Origin: Paraburkholderia heleia NBRC 101817 | Lineage (GTDB): Bacteria; Pseudomonadota; Gammaproteobacteria; Burkholderiales; Burkholderiaceae | Reading direction: 5' to 3' | Assembly: GCF_000739775.1 (NCBI RefSeq) | Contig: NZ_BBJH01000062.1 | Span: forward strand, 1 to 41,485 | Length of the DNA stretch: 41,485 nucleotides | Shown: positions 24,123-32,440 of the stretch, in pieces | How positions within the stretch are numbered: position 1 is the first letter of the stretch | Layout: each line of letters opens with the position of its first letter | Position numbers and translations under genes: made by a program | Notes under the pieces: generated by a model | The model's input: only the letters and a program-made list of their open reading frames with translations | Told to the model about the DNA's origin: nothing | Databases searched by the model: none

Positions 24123-24141
24123 GCAAGGACCGATTCCTTGC
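24123..24141 (-). other. Small hairpin in the infB leader
   Basis: GCAAGGA (24123-24129) and TCCTTGC (24135-24141) form a perfect 7-bp stem with a 5-nt loop, 14 bp ahead of the infB ATG and just upstream of its ribosome binding site. It has no T-run. Confidence 0.45.
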
Positions 24142-24263
24142 GGTTGACATCGGGTCATGCGGCCTTCGGTGCCTCGCGTCCTGCAAGGCTCCGCCGCGTT
24201 CAGTTCAGTGGGTCATGGTCGCTTCCTGCTCGTCGCGCCCTGTTGCAGTTGCCCGTTGCCGGG

Positions 24264-25739
24264 TCACTGGAACCAGTGCTCACGCGCCTTCATGATCAAC
24301 GCCTTGGCGGCGTCCTCTTCCATTCCCGTCATTTCGACCAGCTCGTCCACGGCCAGCTCGGCGAGCTCGTCGCGGGTGTGAACTTCATGCTGCGCCAGTT
24401 TCGCGAGCAGGTCCGGGTCGATTCCGTCCAGACTCTTCAGGTCCAGCGCGGCGCTTTCCACCTTCTCCTCGTTCGCGATGGCCTGCGTGAGCAGCGCGTC
24501 GCGAGCGCGGTTGCGCAGCTCGTGCACGGTGTCCTCGTCGAACGCCTCGATTTCCAGCATTTCGTTGAGCGGCACGTAGGCGATCTCTTCGAGGCTCGTG
24601 AAGCCTTCGTCGATCAGGATGTCGGCGACTTCTTCATCCACGTCGAGACGCGCCATGAACAGGTCGCGCAGCACCGTGCGCTCCTGATTCTGCTTTTGCG
24701 CGGATTCATCCGGCGTCATGATATTGATTTGCCAGCCGGTCAGTTCGCTGGCGAGACGCACGTTCTGGCCACTACGGCCGATCGCGACCGCGAGTTCGCT
24801 CTCGTCGACCACGACGTCCATCGAGTGTTTTTCCTCGTCGACGACGATCGACTGCACGGCAGCCGGCGCGAGCGCGCCGATCACGAACTGGGCGGGATCT
24901 TCCGACCATAGCACGATGTCGACGTTTTCGCCACCGAGCTCGTTGCGCACGGCCTGCACGCGCGAGCCGCGGATGCCGACGCAGGTGCCGATCGGGTCGA
25001 TGCGCTTGTCGTAGGCCACCACGCCGATCTTGGCGCGCACGCCCGGATCGCGCGCCGCCGCCTTGATCTCGAGGAGGCCCTGTTCGATTTCGGGCACTTC
25101 CATTTCGAACAGCTTCATCAGGAACTCGGGCGCCGTGCGCGAGAGTTCGATCTGCGGGCCGCGCGCGGTGCGGTCGACCTTGCCGATCCAGGCGCGCACG
25201 CGGTCACCCACGCGCAGGTTTTCCTTCGGAATCAGCTGGTCGCGGCGCAGCAGCGCTTCCACACGGCCGGATTCGACGATGAAGTTGCCCTTGTCCATGC
25301 GCTTGACCGTGCCGGTCATGATGCTTTCGCCGCGCTCGAGGAAGTCGCTCAGGATCTGCTCGCGCTCGGCGTCGCGCACCTTCTGCAGGATGACCTGCTT
25401 GGCGGCCTGCGCGCCGATGCGGCCGAACTCGACCGAAGGCACCGGCTGCTCGACGAAGCCGTCGATCTGCGCTTCCGGGTCTTGCTCGCGGGCTTCGAAC
25501 AGCAGGATTTCCTGGTCCGGCTCCTGCAAGCCTGCCTCGTCCGGGACGACGCGCCAGCGGCGGAACGTTTCGTGTTCGCCGCTTTCGCGATCGATATGCA
25601 CGCGGATATCCGCATCTTCGTCGAAGAGTTTCTTGGAGGCCGACGCAAGCGCCGCTTCAAGGGCGGCGAACACCACGTCCTTGTCGACATTCTTCTCGCG
25701 TGCCAGCGCATCCACCAGCATCAACACTTCGCGACTCAT
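24264..25739 (-). CDS. nusA: Transcription termination/antitermination factor NusA
   Basis: A 491-residue NusA (E. coli 495). The N-terminal RNA-polymerase-binding domain (MSREVLMLVDALAREKNVDK) is followed by an S1 domain (about 135-200), then KH1 and KH2 (KIGVVAYDKRIDPIGTCVGIRGSRVQAVRNELGGE is cut here: key parts are DPIGTCVGIRGSRV and AIGRSGQNVRLASELTGW). Two acidic helix-hairpin repeats end the chain (LIDEGFTSLEEIAYVP and LAQHEVHTRDELAELAVDELVE), as in proteobacterial NusA that contacts the alpha-subunit C-terminal domain. It slows RNA polymerase, aids hairpin termination and takes part in rRNA antitermination. Its ATG overlaps the rimP TGA (ATGA), so the two are translationally coupled. 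Confidence 0.96.
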   Translation of the reverse strand: MSREVLMLVDALAREKNVDKDVVFAALEAALASASKKLFDEDADIRVHIDRESGEHETFRRWRVVPDEAGLQEPDQEILLFEAREQDPEAQIDGFVEQPVPSVEFGRIGAQAAKQVILQKVRDAEREQILSDFLERGESIMTGTVKRMDKGNFIVESGRVEALLRRDQLIPKENLRVGDRVRAWIGKVDRTARGPQIELSRTAPEFLMKLFEMEVPEIEQGLLEIKAAARDPGVRAKIGVVAYDKRIDPIGTCVGIRGSRVQAVRNELGGENVDIVLWSEDPAQFVIGALAPAAVQSIVVDEEKHSMDVVVDESELAVAIGRSGQNVRLASELTGWQINIMTPDESAQKQNQERTVLRDLFMARLDVDEEVADILIDEGFTSLEEIAYVPLNEMLEIEAFDEDTVHELRNRARDALLTQAIANEEKVESAALDLKSLDGIDPDLLAKLAQHEVHTRDELAELAVDELVEMTGMEEDAAKALIMKAREHWFQ

Positions 25740-26194
25740 TGTTTGCGGCTCCTAAAGTCAACTTTGGGGACAAGGCGTGCTTTGTCGATGTCCGCGAGCG
25801 TGAAATCAAGCATCGCGGGACCCGCCTTCCCTTCAAATTCCAGACCGATGGATTCGCCGTCGGGAGCATGCACGATGCCCCGGTACGATTTCCGTCCGTC
25901 CAATGGCTTTTTCAACGTGATTACCGCTTCGCAGCCTGCGAAGCGTTCGAAGTCCGCCAGTTTCTTCAGCGGACGGTCGAGACCGGGCGACGAAACCTCG
26001 AGTCGCTCGTAGTCGATGTTCTCGACCGTCAGAACGTGCTGCAGCTGACGCGTGACCTTCTCGCAGTCCTCGATCGCGATCCCCGCGGGCTGATCGATAA
26101 AGATGGTCAGCATGCCGCGCCCGGTGCGCTCGAGGTCGACCAGCTCGTAACCGAGCCCGGTGACCGTGGTTTCAATCAGTTCCGTCAGTTGCAC
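25736..26194 (-). CDS. rimP: Ribosome maturation factor RimP
   Basis: A 152-residue RimP (typical 150). It binds the 30S subunit and helps late assembly. Family blocks are VQLTELIETTVTGLGYELVDLE, LTIFIDQPAGIAIEDCEKVTRQL and the signature YERLEVSSPGLDRPLKK, followed by the SH3-like C-terminal domain. I place the start at the GTG 26194-26192, because GGAG lies 8 nt upstream and it matches the normal N-terminus. The frame is open further upstream to 26305 but that part is not RimP-like. It is the first gene of the cluster and couples to nusA by a 4-nt overlap. Confidence 0.94.
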   Translation of the reverse strand: MQLTELIETTVTGLGYELVDLERTGRGMLTIFIDQPAGIAIEDCEKVTRQLQHVLTVENIDYERLEVSSPGLDRPLKKLADFERFAGCEAVITLKKPLDGRKSYRGIVHAPDGESIGLEFEGKAGPAMLDFTLADIDKARLVPKVDFRSRKQ

Positions 26195-26413
26195 AATGCC
26201 CACTCCAGATGTTCTGCGCAGCGGGCCAGCAACTTCCTTCGCTTTAATTCTTGCTTCGCCAGGAATTCGCGGGCCGCGCGCCAGGTGAGCGCGCGCGCTT
26301 CTCACCTACCTGCCCCACGATGACGAACGACCCGGAATGCCTGGACGACTCCCAAATTGACAATGCCGAACGTGAAACGTCGGCATCTGTCGGTATCCAA
26401 TTTGGGGCGAACC
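26195..26413 (-). promoter_or_regulatory. rimP upstream region with structured dyads
   Basis: This region must hold the cluster promoter, since the rluB-side terminator lies just upstream. It holds a large dyad: CCCAAATTG (26351-26359) with CAATTTGGG (26398-26406) outside, and ATGCCG-A-ACGT (26363-26373) with ACGTCGGCAT (26377-26386) inside, around a GAA loop. A second hairpin is AGGTGAG (26283-26289) with CTCACCT (26301-26307). TTGTCA on the minus strand near 26366 resembles a -35, but no good -10 follows. The promoter position is not resolved. Confidence 0.55.
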
Positions 26414-26438
26414 AAAAAAAAATGGGCGAAACGCCCAT
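26414..26438 (-). terminator. Rho-independent terminator downstream of rluB
   Basis: A 7-bp stem ATGGGCG/CGCCCAT (26422-26428 with 26432-26438) and a GAA-type 3-nt loop. On the minus strand it is followed by a run of about nine T residues. It separates the scpB-rluB unit from the rimP cluster. The 26439-26697 stretch between it and rluB holds nothing else that I can see. Confidence 0.88.
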
Positions 26439-26697
26439 CTTCTCACTTAGCCAGGTGGTCGCACCTGGGGCGCGTATTACAGCGCAGATAAAAGCCGCAC
26501 GCCCAGCGACTTTGTGATTCTAGCCTTTTTTGCACATTAACGCAAATCACCGGTCAAGCCCAAGCCGCCATTTGCCGTTATTTATGGGCTCGCAAGCGGG
26601 CTTTTCCGGTGTTTTGGGCGCTAACCGCGCGCATCGCCGCCGTTGCATGGCCGCCGCCCGCCGCATGTCGCAGCCGGGCGGCGCGCGCCTGGCGGGA

Positions 26698-28452
26698 TCA
26701 ATGTCCGCGCGTGCGGTTGCGCGGCGTGCCACGCTGACCACCGCGGCTGTTGCCGCCCGCGCGGTTGCCATTGGGATTGGCATTGCCGCCGTTGCCGGGA
26801 CCGCTGCGGCGATTGCCGTTGGCATTGCCGCCGGCACGCTTGCCCTGCGCGCCCGGCGCGCCCGGCGCGCGGTTGCCGTCGACATCGCGCCCGCCTGCAC
26901 GGTTGCCGCCACGGCCGCCGAACCCGCCCGCGCCGAAGTTGCCATGACCGGCGCCCGCGCCGCCGAAGCCGCCCGCCGCGCCGCGCCGTCCCTGACCCTG
27001 ACGCGGCTGAGCCATCGCGCCGTGCGAGCTGAGCACCGGCTCGCGGTTGATGAAGCCCATCGACGTCTGCATCGGATCGGGCTGGCGACGCTCCTGTTCC
27101 TTGCCGCCGCGACCGCCCTTCTCTTCGCTCGGCGCCTTCAGGCCGACCGCTGCCATCAGTGCGCGCACCTGATTGTCCTCGAGCTCTTCCCAGCGGCCGC
27201 GCTTGAGGCCCTTGGGCAGCGCGATCGGGCCGTGGCGCGTGCGGATCAGGCGGCTCACCATCAGGCCCGCCGCCTCGAACATGCGGCGCACTTCGCGGTT
27301 ACGGCCTTCGGCCAGCGCGACGTGATACCAGTGATTCGTGCCTTCGCCGCCGCCGTCGCGGATGCGCAGGAAACTCGCGGGGCCGTCCTCGAGCTCGACG
27401 CCCTTGAGCAGCTTCTGGCGATTGCCCTCGGTCAGCTCGCCCACCACGCGCACGGCATATTCGCGCTCCACGCTGTAGCGCGGATGCATGAAACGGTTGG
27501 CCAGATCCCCCGAGGTGGTCAGCATCAGGAGACCTTCGGTGTTGAAGTCCAGGCGGCCGACGGCCAGCCACTTCGCCGTTTTCATCGGCGGCAGACGGTC
27601 GAACACCGAGGGACGGCCTTCCGGATCGGCATGGCTCACGATTTCGCCGGTGGGCTTGTGATAGATCAGCACGCGCGGCGGCTTGTTCTGCAGCTTGCGC
27701 TTGATGGGCTTGCCATTGATGCGGACCTGGTCGGTCGGCAGAATGCGCTGGCCGATGTGCGCGGGCTCGCCGTTCACCGAGACGCGCCCGGCGATGATCA
27801 GCTCCTCCATGTCGCGGCGCGAGCCCATGCCCGCATCCGCCAGCACCTTGTGCAGCTTGGGCGCGTCGTCGTCCGGGCTCAGCACGCGCTTGGGCTGCTG
27901 GGCGCGGCCGCGGCGCAGCATCGGTGCGCGCACGCCCGAACCGGCGCCGTTGTCCGCGTCGAACGCCGGCGACGTCACGTAGAGGAACAGGTCGTCCTGC
28001 GTGGACTCGCCCGCGGCGGCTGCCGGCTGGCCTTCGCCGCGGCCCTGGCCTTTCTGGCGCTTGCCCGCGCCCTGCTGGCGTTCGCCCTGACGCTCGCCCT
28101 GAACTGCGGCGCCGGCGTTCTGGCGGCGGCCCGGCTTCTTCGCGCCCGCGTCCTTGCGCGGTGCGCGCCCGGCGGGAGCGCGCTCAGGCGTCGCCTCCGG
28201 TGCGGCGGCGGGCGCTGCGGACACGCCGGCGCCCTCCGTGCCTTCTGCGGCCTTGGCCTTCGCGCCCGCGCGGCGGCGCGCGATCAGGCTGCGCGGCCCG
28301 CGGCGCAGGCCACGGCGCGGACGCTCTTCGCCCTCGCCGCCCTGTGCTTCGCCTTCGACCTGCGAAGCACGCGTGTCGTCGTCGCGCGCGGAGGACGCGC
28401 GACGCGCGGATTCGGACGCGTCGGTCGAATCGGTGTCGTGGATATCAGTCAA
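26698..28452 (-). CDS. rluB: 23S rRNA pseudouridine synthase RluB family, with long disordered tails
   Basis: A 584-residue protein, twice the usual RluB size (E. coli 291). The core (about 195-440) is complete: an S4 RNA-binding domain (PKLHKVLADAGMGSRRDMEE, VSVNGEPAHIG) and the RsuA/RluB catalytic domain with Asp302 in GRLDFNTEGLLML, then REYAVRVVGEL, ALAEGRNREVRRMFEA and LIRTRHGPIALP. In the family it makes pseudouridine 2605 of 23S rRNA. Residues 1-190 are a charged Arg/Gly/Ala/Gln-rich tail; residues about 445-584 are Gly/Asn/Arg-rich with many GGxGG and RGG-like units. Both tails are probably disordered RNA-binding segments. It follows scpB by 62 bp on the same strand, the usual scpB-rluB pair, and ends before the terminator at 26414-26438. 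Confidence 0.93.
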   Translation of the reverse strand: MTDIHDTDSTDASESARRASSARDDDTRASQVEGEAQGGEGEERPRRGLRRGPRSLIARRRAGAKAKAAEGTEGAGVSAAPAAAPEATPERAPAGRAPRKDAGAKKPGRRQNAGAAVQGERQGERQQGAGKRQKGQGRGEGQPAAAAGESTQDDLFLYVTSPAFDADNGAGSGVRAPMLRRGRAQQPKRVLSPDDDAPKLHKVLADAGMGSRRDMEELIIAGRVSVNGEPAHIGQRILPTDQVRINGKPIKRKLQNKPPRVLIYHKPTGEIVSHADPEGRPSVFDRLPPMKTAKWLAVGRLDFNTEGLLMLTTSGDLANRFMHPRYSVEREYAVRVVGELTEGNRQKLLKGVELEDGPASFLRIRDGGGEGTNHWYHVALAEGRNREVRRMFEAAGLMVSRLIRTRHGPIALPKGLKRGRWEELEDNQVRALMAAVGLKAPSEEKGGRGGKEQERRQPDPMQTSMGFINREPVLSSHGAMAQPRQGQGRRGAAGGFGGAGAGHGNFGAGGFGGRGGNRAGGRDVDGNRAPGAPGAQGKRAGGNANGNRRSGPGNGGNANPNGNRAGGNSRGGQRGTPRNRTRGH

Positions 28453-28514
28453 AACAACCTCAAGATGTCAGGTTGCGCGCCCGCTTGCGGGGCGCGTCAA
28501 AAATGCTTGTTGCT

Positions 28515-29471
28515 TCAGATGCCGCGTCGTGCGGCTTCGTCGTCCGTCGTCGAGACGGGGTCGTCCTGCGCCGCGTCGCGGCGGTCTTCGTGTTCTTCTT
28601 CGCCCGCCGCATCGGCTGCGTGCGCGGCATCCTGCGCGTAAGCGTCCGGGGCGGGCCCGTGCTGCGCGAGGCTTGTTTCGTCATGTACTGCTTCGCCCGG
28701 GGCATCGGCTGCGTATGCAACGTCTGCGCCTGCCGCCTCGTGCGTTGTTGCCGTTGCGTGCGTCCCGGGCTGTGCGGGCGTTGCATCGCCCGACGTTTCA
28801 GCGTCCGACGCAGCGCTCTCGCCTGCCGGAACCAGCGCATCTTCCGCGCCTGCGGCATCGGTGGCAGCCGCGGGCTGGCCTTCCCCGACGAACTGCGCCG
28901 CAGCGCTATCGGGAAACTCGATCGCATGCTGGGCAAGCAGTTGCTCGCCGAACTGGCTCGACGGGTCGTCGAGCGGCGGCAATTCGTCGAGCGACTTCAG
29001 GCCGAGATCGTCGAGAAACTCCCGTGTCGTTGCATAGAGTGCCGGACGGCCCGGTACGTCACGATGACCGATGACTTCGATCCAGTTACGGTCCTCGAGC
29101 TGTTTGACGACCTGCGTGTTGACCGTAACGCCGCGAATTTCCTCGATGTCGCCGCGCGTGACCGGCTGCCGGTACGCGATGATCGCAAGCGTTTCGAGGA
29201 CCGCTCGCGAATAGCGCGGCGGCTTTTCGGGGTGCAACCGGTCAAGGTACGTCCGCATGGCCGGCTTGCTCTGAAAGCGCCAGCCCGACGCGAGCCCCAC
29301 CAGCTCGACGCCGCGCCCGGACCATTCATGCCGCAGGTCTTCGAGCAGGTTGCGGACTGTGTCGGCCGAAATGTCGTCGGCAAACAGTTTGCGCAGTTCG
29401 CCGATCTTCAACGGCTCCTGCGTACAGATCAATGCAGTCTCGAGGACGATTTTCGCCTCTTGGGTATTCAT
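28515..29471 (-). CDS. scpB: Segregation and condensation protein B
   Basis: A 318-residue ScpB, longer than the usual ~180-220. The two winged-helix domains span about residues 1-175: MNTQEAKIVLETALICTQEPL, VELVGLASGWRFQSKP, then the highly conserved YSRAVLETLAIIAYRQPVTR, DIEEIRGVTVNTQVVKQL and GRPALYATTREFLDDLGLKSLDELPPL. It forms dimers that bind ScpA and Smc in chromosome organisation. The remaining 140 residues are Ala/Asp/Glu-rich, low complexity and probably disordered. No scpA is in the window. It is the first gene of the scpB-rluB unit. Confidence 0.94.
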   Translation of the reverse strand: MNTQEAKIVLETALICTQEPLKIGELRKLFADDISADTVRNLLEDLRHEWSGRGVELVGLASGWRFQSKPAMRTYLDRLHPEKPPRYSRAVLETLAIIAYRQPVTRGDIEEIRGVTVNTQVVKQLEDRNWIEVIGHRDVPGRPALYATTREFLDDLGLKSLDELPPLDDPSSQFGEQLLAQHAIEFPDSAAAQFVGEGQPAAATDAAGAEDALVPAGESAASDAETSGDATPAQPGTHATATTHEAAGADVAYAADAPGEAVHDETSLAQHGPAPDAYAQDAAHAADAAGEEEHEDRRDAAQDDPVSTTDDEAARRGI

Positions 29472-29770
29472 GCAGCCAGGTCAGACCCTAAGTAAGGTAA
29501 ATCAGGTTCAAGGAACCGGATCAGACAGACGAAAGACGATATGGAACTGGAGACGCGCTCGCCCGATTCTGATCGGTCATATTGATGGGAGCACGCACCG
29601 GGGGGCCGAAATTCAGGCAAAGTGCCAGACCCAGCCGGAGGGAGCCGCGAAATCCCGCAGGGAATCGCTTGACTGAGCGCCATATTACGCAAAAACGCTG
29701 GGTGCGTAAAGACGCCATTGCGCATGAGGGGTCTCCTCTTGACTCGTGCCCCGCCACCGCCTTGTGCCCG
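29472..29770. other. Gene-free stretch between scpB and the aminotransferase gene
   Basis: About 300 bp upstream of scpB. Besides a short GGTTC/GAACC stem (29505-29517) I see no motif, RNA gene or credible coding frame. It presumably holds the scpB promoter. Confidence 0.4.
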
Positions 29771-29798
29771 CTCGCGCCATGCCGGCGCATGGCGCGAG
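29771..29798 (-). terminator. 11-bp hairpin after the aminotransferase gene
   Basis: CTCGCGCCATG (29771-29781) pairs perfectly with CATGGCGCGAG (29788-29798). It starts 21 bp after the aminotransferase stop. There is no T-tract, so it is a weak or stability-type terminator. Confidence 0.55.
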
Positions 29799-29819
29799 TG
29801 CGTGGCGGCCGACACGCGC

Positions 29820-31019
29820 TTAGTGCGCTCCAACCGTCTCCAGGTAGCGCGCGAGTCGCTCCACGCCCGCATCGAGCCGCGCCGGATCGCACGCATAGCA
29901 CCAGCGCACGAAGCCCTCACCTTGCGGCCCGAACGCGCTGCCCGGCGCGAGGCCGAGACCCGCCTCGCGCACCAGCGCCTTGCACAGCTCGAGGCTGTTC
30001 TGCGCGCCCGCCAGCCGGAAAAAGAGGTACATCGCGCCGCGCGGCACTTTCAGGTCGACGCCGGGCAGCTTCGCCAGCGCCGCGGCGAGATGGTCGCGCG
30101 AGGCGCGCAGATCGGTCACCAGCGCGCGCGCAAACGACTCGCCGTGCTCGACTGCCGCAATCCCGGCCTGCTGCACGAACGAGGGCGCGCACGAGGTGTT
30201 GTACTCGACCAGCTTGCCCAGATCGTCGGTCAAGCTGCGCGGCACGACCATCCAGCCGAGCCGCCAGCCGGTCATGAGCCAGGCCTTCGAGAACGAATTG
30301 ACGCAGATCAGGCGCTCTTCGCGCGACGCGAGATCGAGGAACGAGGGCGCGGTGCGCTCACTCGCGTCGCCATAGTAAAGGCGCTCGTAGACTTCGTCGG
30401 CGACGATCCAGATGCCGAGGCGCCGGCAATGCTCGAGCACCGCGCGCTGCTGGTCGCGCGTCATCACCCAGCCGGTCGGATTGTTCGGCGAGTTGATCAT
30501 GAGCAGACGCGTAGCGGGCGTGAGCGCCGCCAGCAGCCGGTCGAGATCGAGCGTCCAGCCGTGTTCGCCGTAGCTCAGAGAAATCGTCTCGACCGTGGCG
30601 CCGAGGATCTTCGGGATTTCGACGAGATTCGGCCACAGCGGGGTCACCGCCACCACACGGTCGCCCGCGCCGACCACGAGTTGCGCCGCCAGCATCAGCG
30701 CGTTGACGCCGGCGCTCGTGACCGCCAGGTTGTCCACCGACGTCGCGCCGTGCAGTTCGCTCACATAGCGCGCGAGCGATTCGCGCAGCGGCGCGATGCC
30801 GAGGTTGTGCGTATAGAACGTGTCGCCGCGGCCGAGCGCTTCAGCGGCCGCCTCGCGGATGAAGGGCGGCGTCACGCGGTCGGACTCGCCGAACCAGAAC
30901 GGCAGCACGTCGGGAACGCCGAACCCGGCGTTCGCCACTTCGCGGATCTGCGACGAGCGCAACGCACGCACCGCTTCGCGCGGCAGGGAGATGGAGGACG
31001 ACGGTTCGAAATCGCTCAT
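29820..31019 (-). CDS. Class I/II pyridoxal-phosphate aminotransferase
   Basis: A 399-residue aminotransferase of fold type I. PLP-site residues are readable: Asn180 in SPNNPTG, Asp208 and Tyr211 in VADEVYE, Lys245 forming the Schiff base in NSFSKAWLMTGWRLGW, and a C-terminal Arg in the EGFVRWCYA region that binds the substrate carboxylate. The N-terminus has the VLPFWFGESD type of the aspartate/aromatic group. The substrate cannot be told. The ATG at 31019 is preferred; a GTG at 31037 would add six residues, and neither has a strong ribosome binding site. It follows the LysR gene on the same strand by 96 bp, so it may be regulated by or cotranscribed with it. Confidence 0.9.
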   Translation of the reverse strand: MSDFEPSSSISLPREAVRALRSSQIREVANAGFGVPDVLPFWFGESDRVTPPFIREAAAEALGRGDTFYTHNLGIAPLRESLARYVSELHGATSVDNLAVTSAGVNALMLAAQLVVGAGDRVVAVTPLWPNLVEIPKILGATVETISLSYGEHGWTLDLDRLLAALTPATRLLMINSPNNPTGWVMTRDQQRAVLEHCRRLGIWIVADEVYERLYYGDASERTAPSFLDLASREERLICVNSFSKAWLMTGWRLGWMVVPRSLTDDLGKLVEYNTSCAPSFVQQAGIAAVEHGESFARALVTDLRASRDHLAAALAKLPGVDLKVPRGAMYLFFRLAGAQNSLELCKALVREAGLGLAPGSAFGPQGEGFVRWCYACDPARLDAGVERLARYLETVGAH

Positions 31020-31115
31020 CGGGGTTTCGGGTGGCACAGAATGTGGGAAAACATGGAGTGTAGCGCGCGGCCCTGCGCGACGAGGTCCACGCCTGCAAGC
31101 GTCGGCGCAGCGGCT

Positions 31116-32018
31116 TCAGGGCTGCGCTTCGGGCTGACCGGCAAGTTGACGGATCAGCGCCCAGACCGCTTCGGCGGCCGGGGAAAGCGAGCGGTCGCGC
31201 CGCCGCACGAGCTCGACGGTGCGCTCCGCGCGCGGCACGAGCGGCCGCGCAAGCAAGGGCGCGCCCGCCGGCACGGGTAGCGCGAGCCAGGGCAGCACGC
31301 TGATGCCCACGCCCGCCTCCACGAGGCCGAAGACCGTGGCCGGATGACCCAGCTCCTGCACCACGCGTGCGCGCACGCCCTGCTCGCTCATCACGGCGTC
31401 GATGAGCGGGCGGCTGCCGGAGGCGTAGTCCAGCATCACGAGACGCTCGCCGTCCAGCTCTTTCCACGAGACTTCCTGGCTCAGCGCGAGCGCATGATCG
31501 CCGCGCACGACCACGCAGAACGAGTCCGTGGTCAGGCATTGCGTTTCGAGATCCTCAGCGGCAAAGGGCCCGATGATGACGCCGAAGTCCACTTCGCCCG
31601 AGCGGATCTTGCGCACGACGTCGCTCTGCACGTCGTCGCGCAAGCCAAGCGTAATGTAGGGAAACTGCCGCCCGCACGCGGCAACGACCTGCGGCATCAA
31701 GCGGCACGCGACCGTCGGACTGGCCGCCACGACGACGCGGCCGCGCCGCTGCTCGCCGATCTCGCGAATTTCGCGCAAGGCGTCATCGAGATCGCCGAGC
31801 AGCCGCGGGATGCTCGCGATCAGGTTTGCGCCGACATCGGTGAGCTGGACCTCGCGCGTGGTCCGGTCGACGAGCTTCACGCCAATCTCGGCTTCGAGCT
31901 CGCGCACACAGCGGCTCACCGCCGACTGCGTCAGCCCGATTTCGTCCCCCGCCCGGCTAAAGCTCTGCAGCCGGGCGACCTCGATGAAGACCCGCAACTG
32001 CCGCAGTGTCACATTCAT
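31116..32018 (-). CDS. LysR family transcriptional regulator
   Basis: A 300-residue LysR-type protein. The winged helix-turn-helix is at about 4-63: LRQLRVFIEVARLQSFSRAG, LTQSAVSRCVRELEAEIGVKLVDRTTREVQLT. The effector domain follows from about 90 (RGRVVVAASPTVACRLMPQVV) with typical features such as LVEAGVGISVLPWLALP. It probably controls the aminotransferase gene that follows it or a target elsewhere; the ligand is unknown. A dyad CATGAA-N9-TTCATG (32029-32049) sits just ahead of the start and could be its own site. Confidence 0.92.
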   Translation of the reverse strand: MNVTLRQLRVFIEVARLQSFSRAGDEIGLTQSAVSRCVRELEAEIGVKLVDRTTREVQLTDVGANLIASIPRLLGDLDDALREIREIGEQRRGRVVVAASPTVACRLMPQVVAACGRQFPYITLGLRDDVQSDVVRKIRSGEVDFGVIIGPFAAEDLETQCLTTDSFCVVVRGDHALALSQEVSWKELDGERLVMLDYASGSRPLIDAVMSEQGVRARVVQELGHPATVFGLVEAGVGISVLPWLALPVPAGAPLLARPLVPRAERTVELVRRRDRSLSPAAEAVWALIRQLAGQPEAQP

Positions 32019-32028
32019 CCGCTCGCCT

Positions 32029-32049
32029 CATGAATTGTCCGTTTTCATG
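32029..32049. promoter_or_regulatory. Dyad upstream of the LysR gene
   Basis: CATGAA (32029-32034), nine bases, TTCATG (32044-32049). It contains a T-N11-A arrangement, the general LysR box form, and lies 11 bp ahead of the lysR start. Confidence 0.4.
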
Positions 32050-32440
32050 CAATTTTATGCCGGACACCCATCGTTACGGGTGGAGGAACCGCGCAGCCCA
32101 TTATTCGCCGCAATGCAGCAATAAGGCGCAAGCGCACGTCGGACGGGCTTGTCTGCACAAGATTGGTGATTCTCCCGATTTTCTCGACAAGTGTTTTCGA
32201 GTCTTATACGCCCCTGGCAATCTCCCGCGCGGGCTTGGCGCCACGCGGCTTCAAGACGAGAACGTACGTGCTGGCACGGTTTTCGCATTAAGGCACGCAC
32301 AGGTTCGATGGACGTACCGGAAACATGCAGTCCGGGGCGATTCAGCCGGGCCCGCCTGGTACTCCGGCATCCGGCCGGGAGTCCATGAAGAGTGCGCAGC
32401 GCGGGGCAGCGCACCGGAGATAGCTTCGCTGAGGTGAAAC
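32050..32440. other. Intergenic stretch between lysR and the second DUF4096 gene
   Basis: About 390 bp with no credible gene. A small CTCGA/TCGAG stem with A+T-richer surroundings lies near 32187-32205. It may contain promoters for both divergent genes, but none can be named. Confidence 0.4.

Noticed and set aside
20578..24147. A 1189-residue open frame on the plus strand opposite infB
   Set aside because: It is antisense to a certain gene and comes from G+C-rich codon bias; its His/Arg/Leu-rich composition matches no protein family.
29468..29920. Open frames on both strands between scpB and the aminotransferase gene
   Set aside because: Arg/Ala/Ser-rich chance frames, overlapping the aminotransferase end; no ribosome site or domain.
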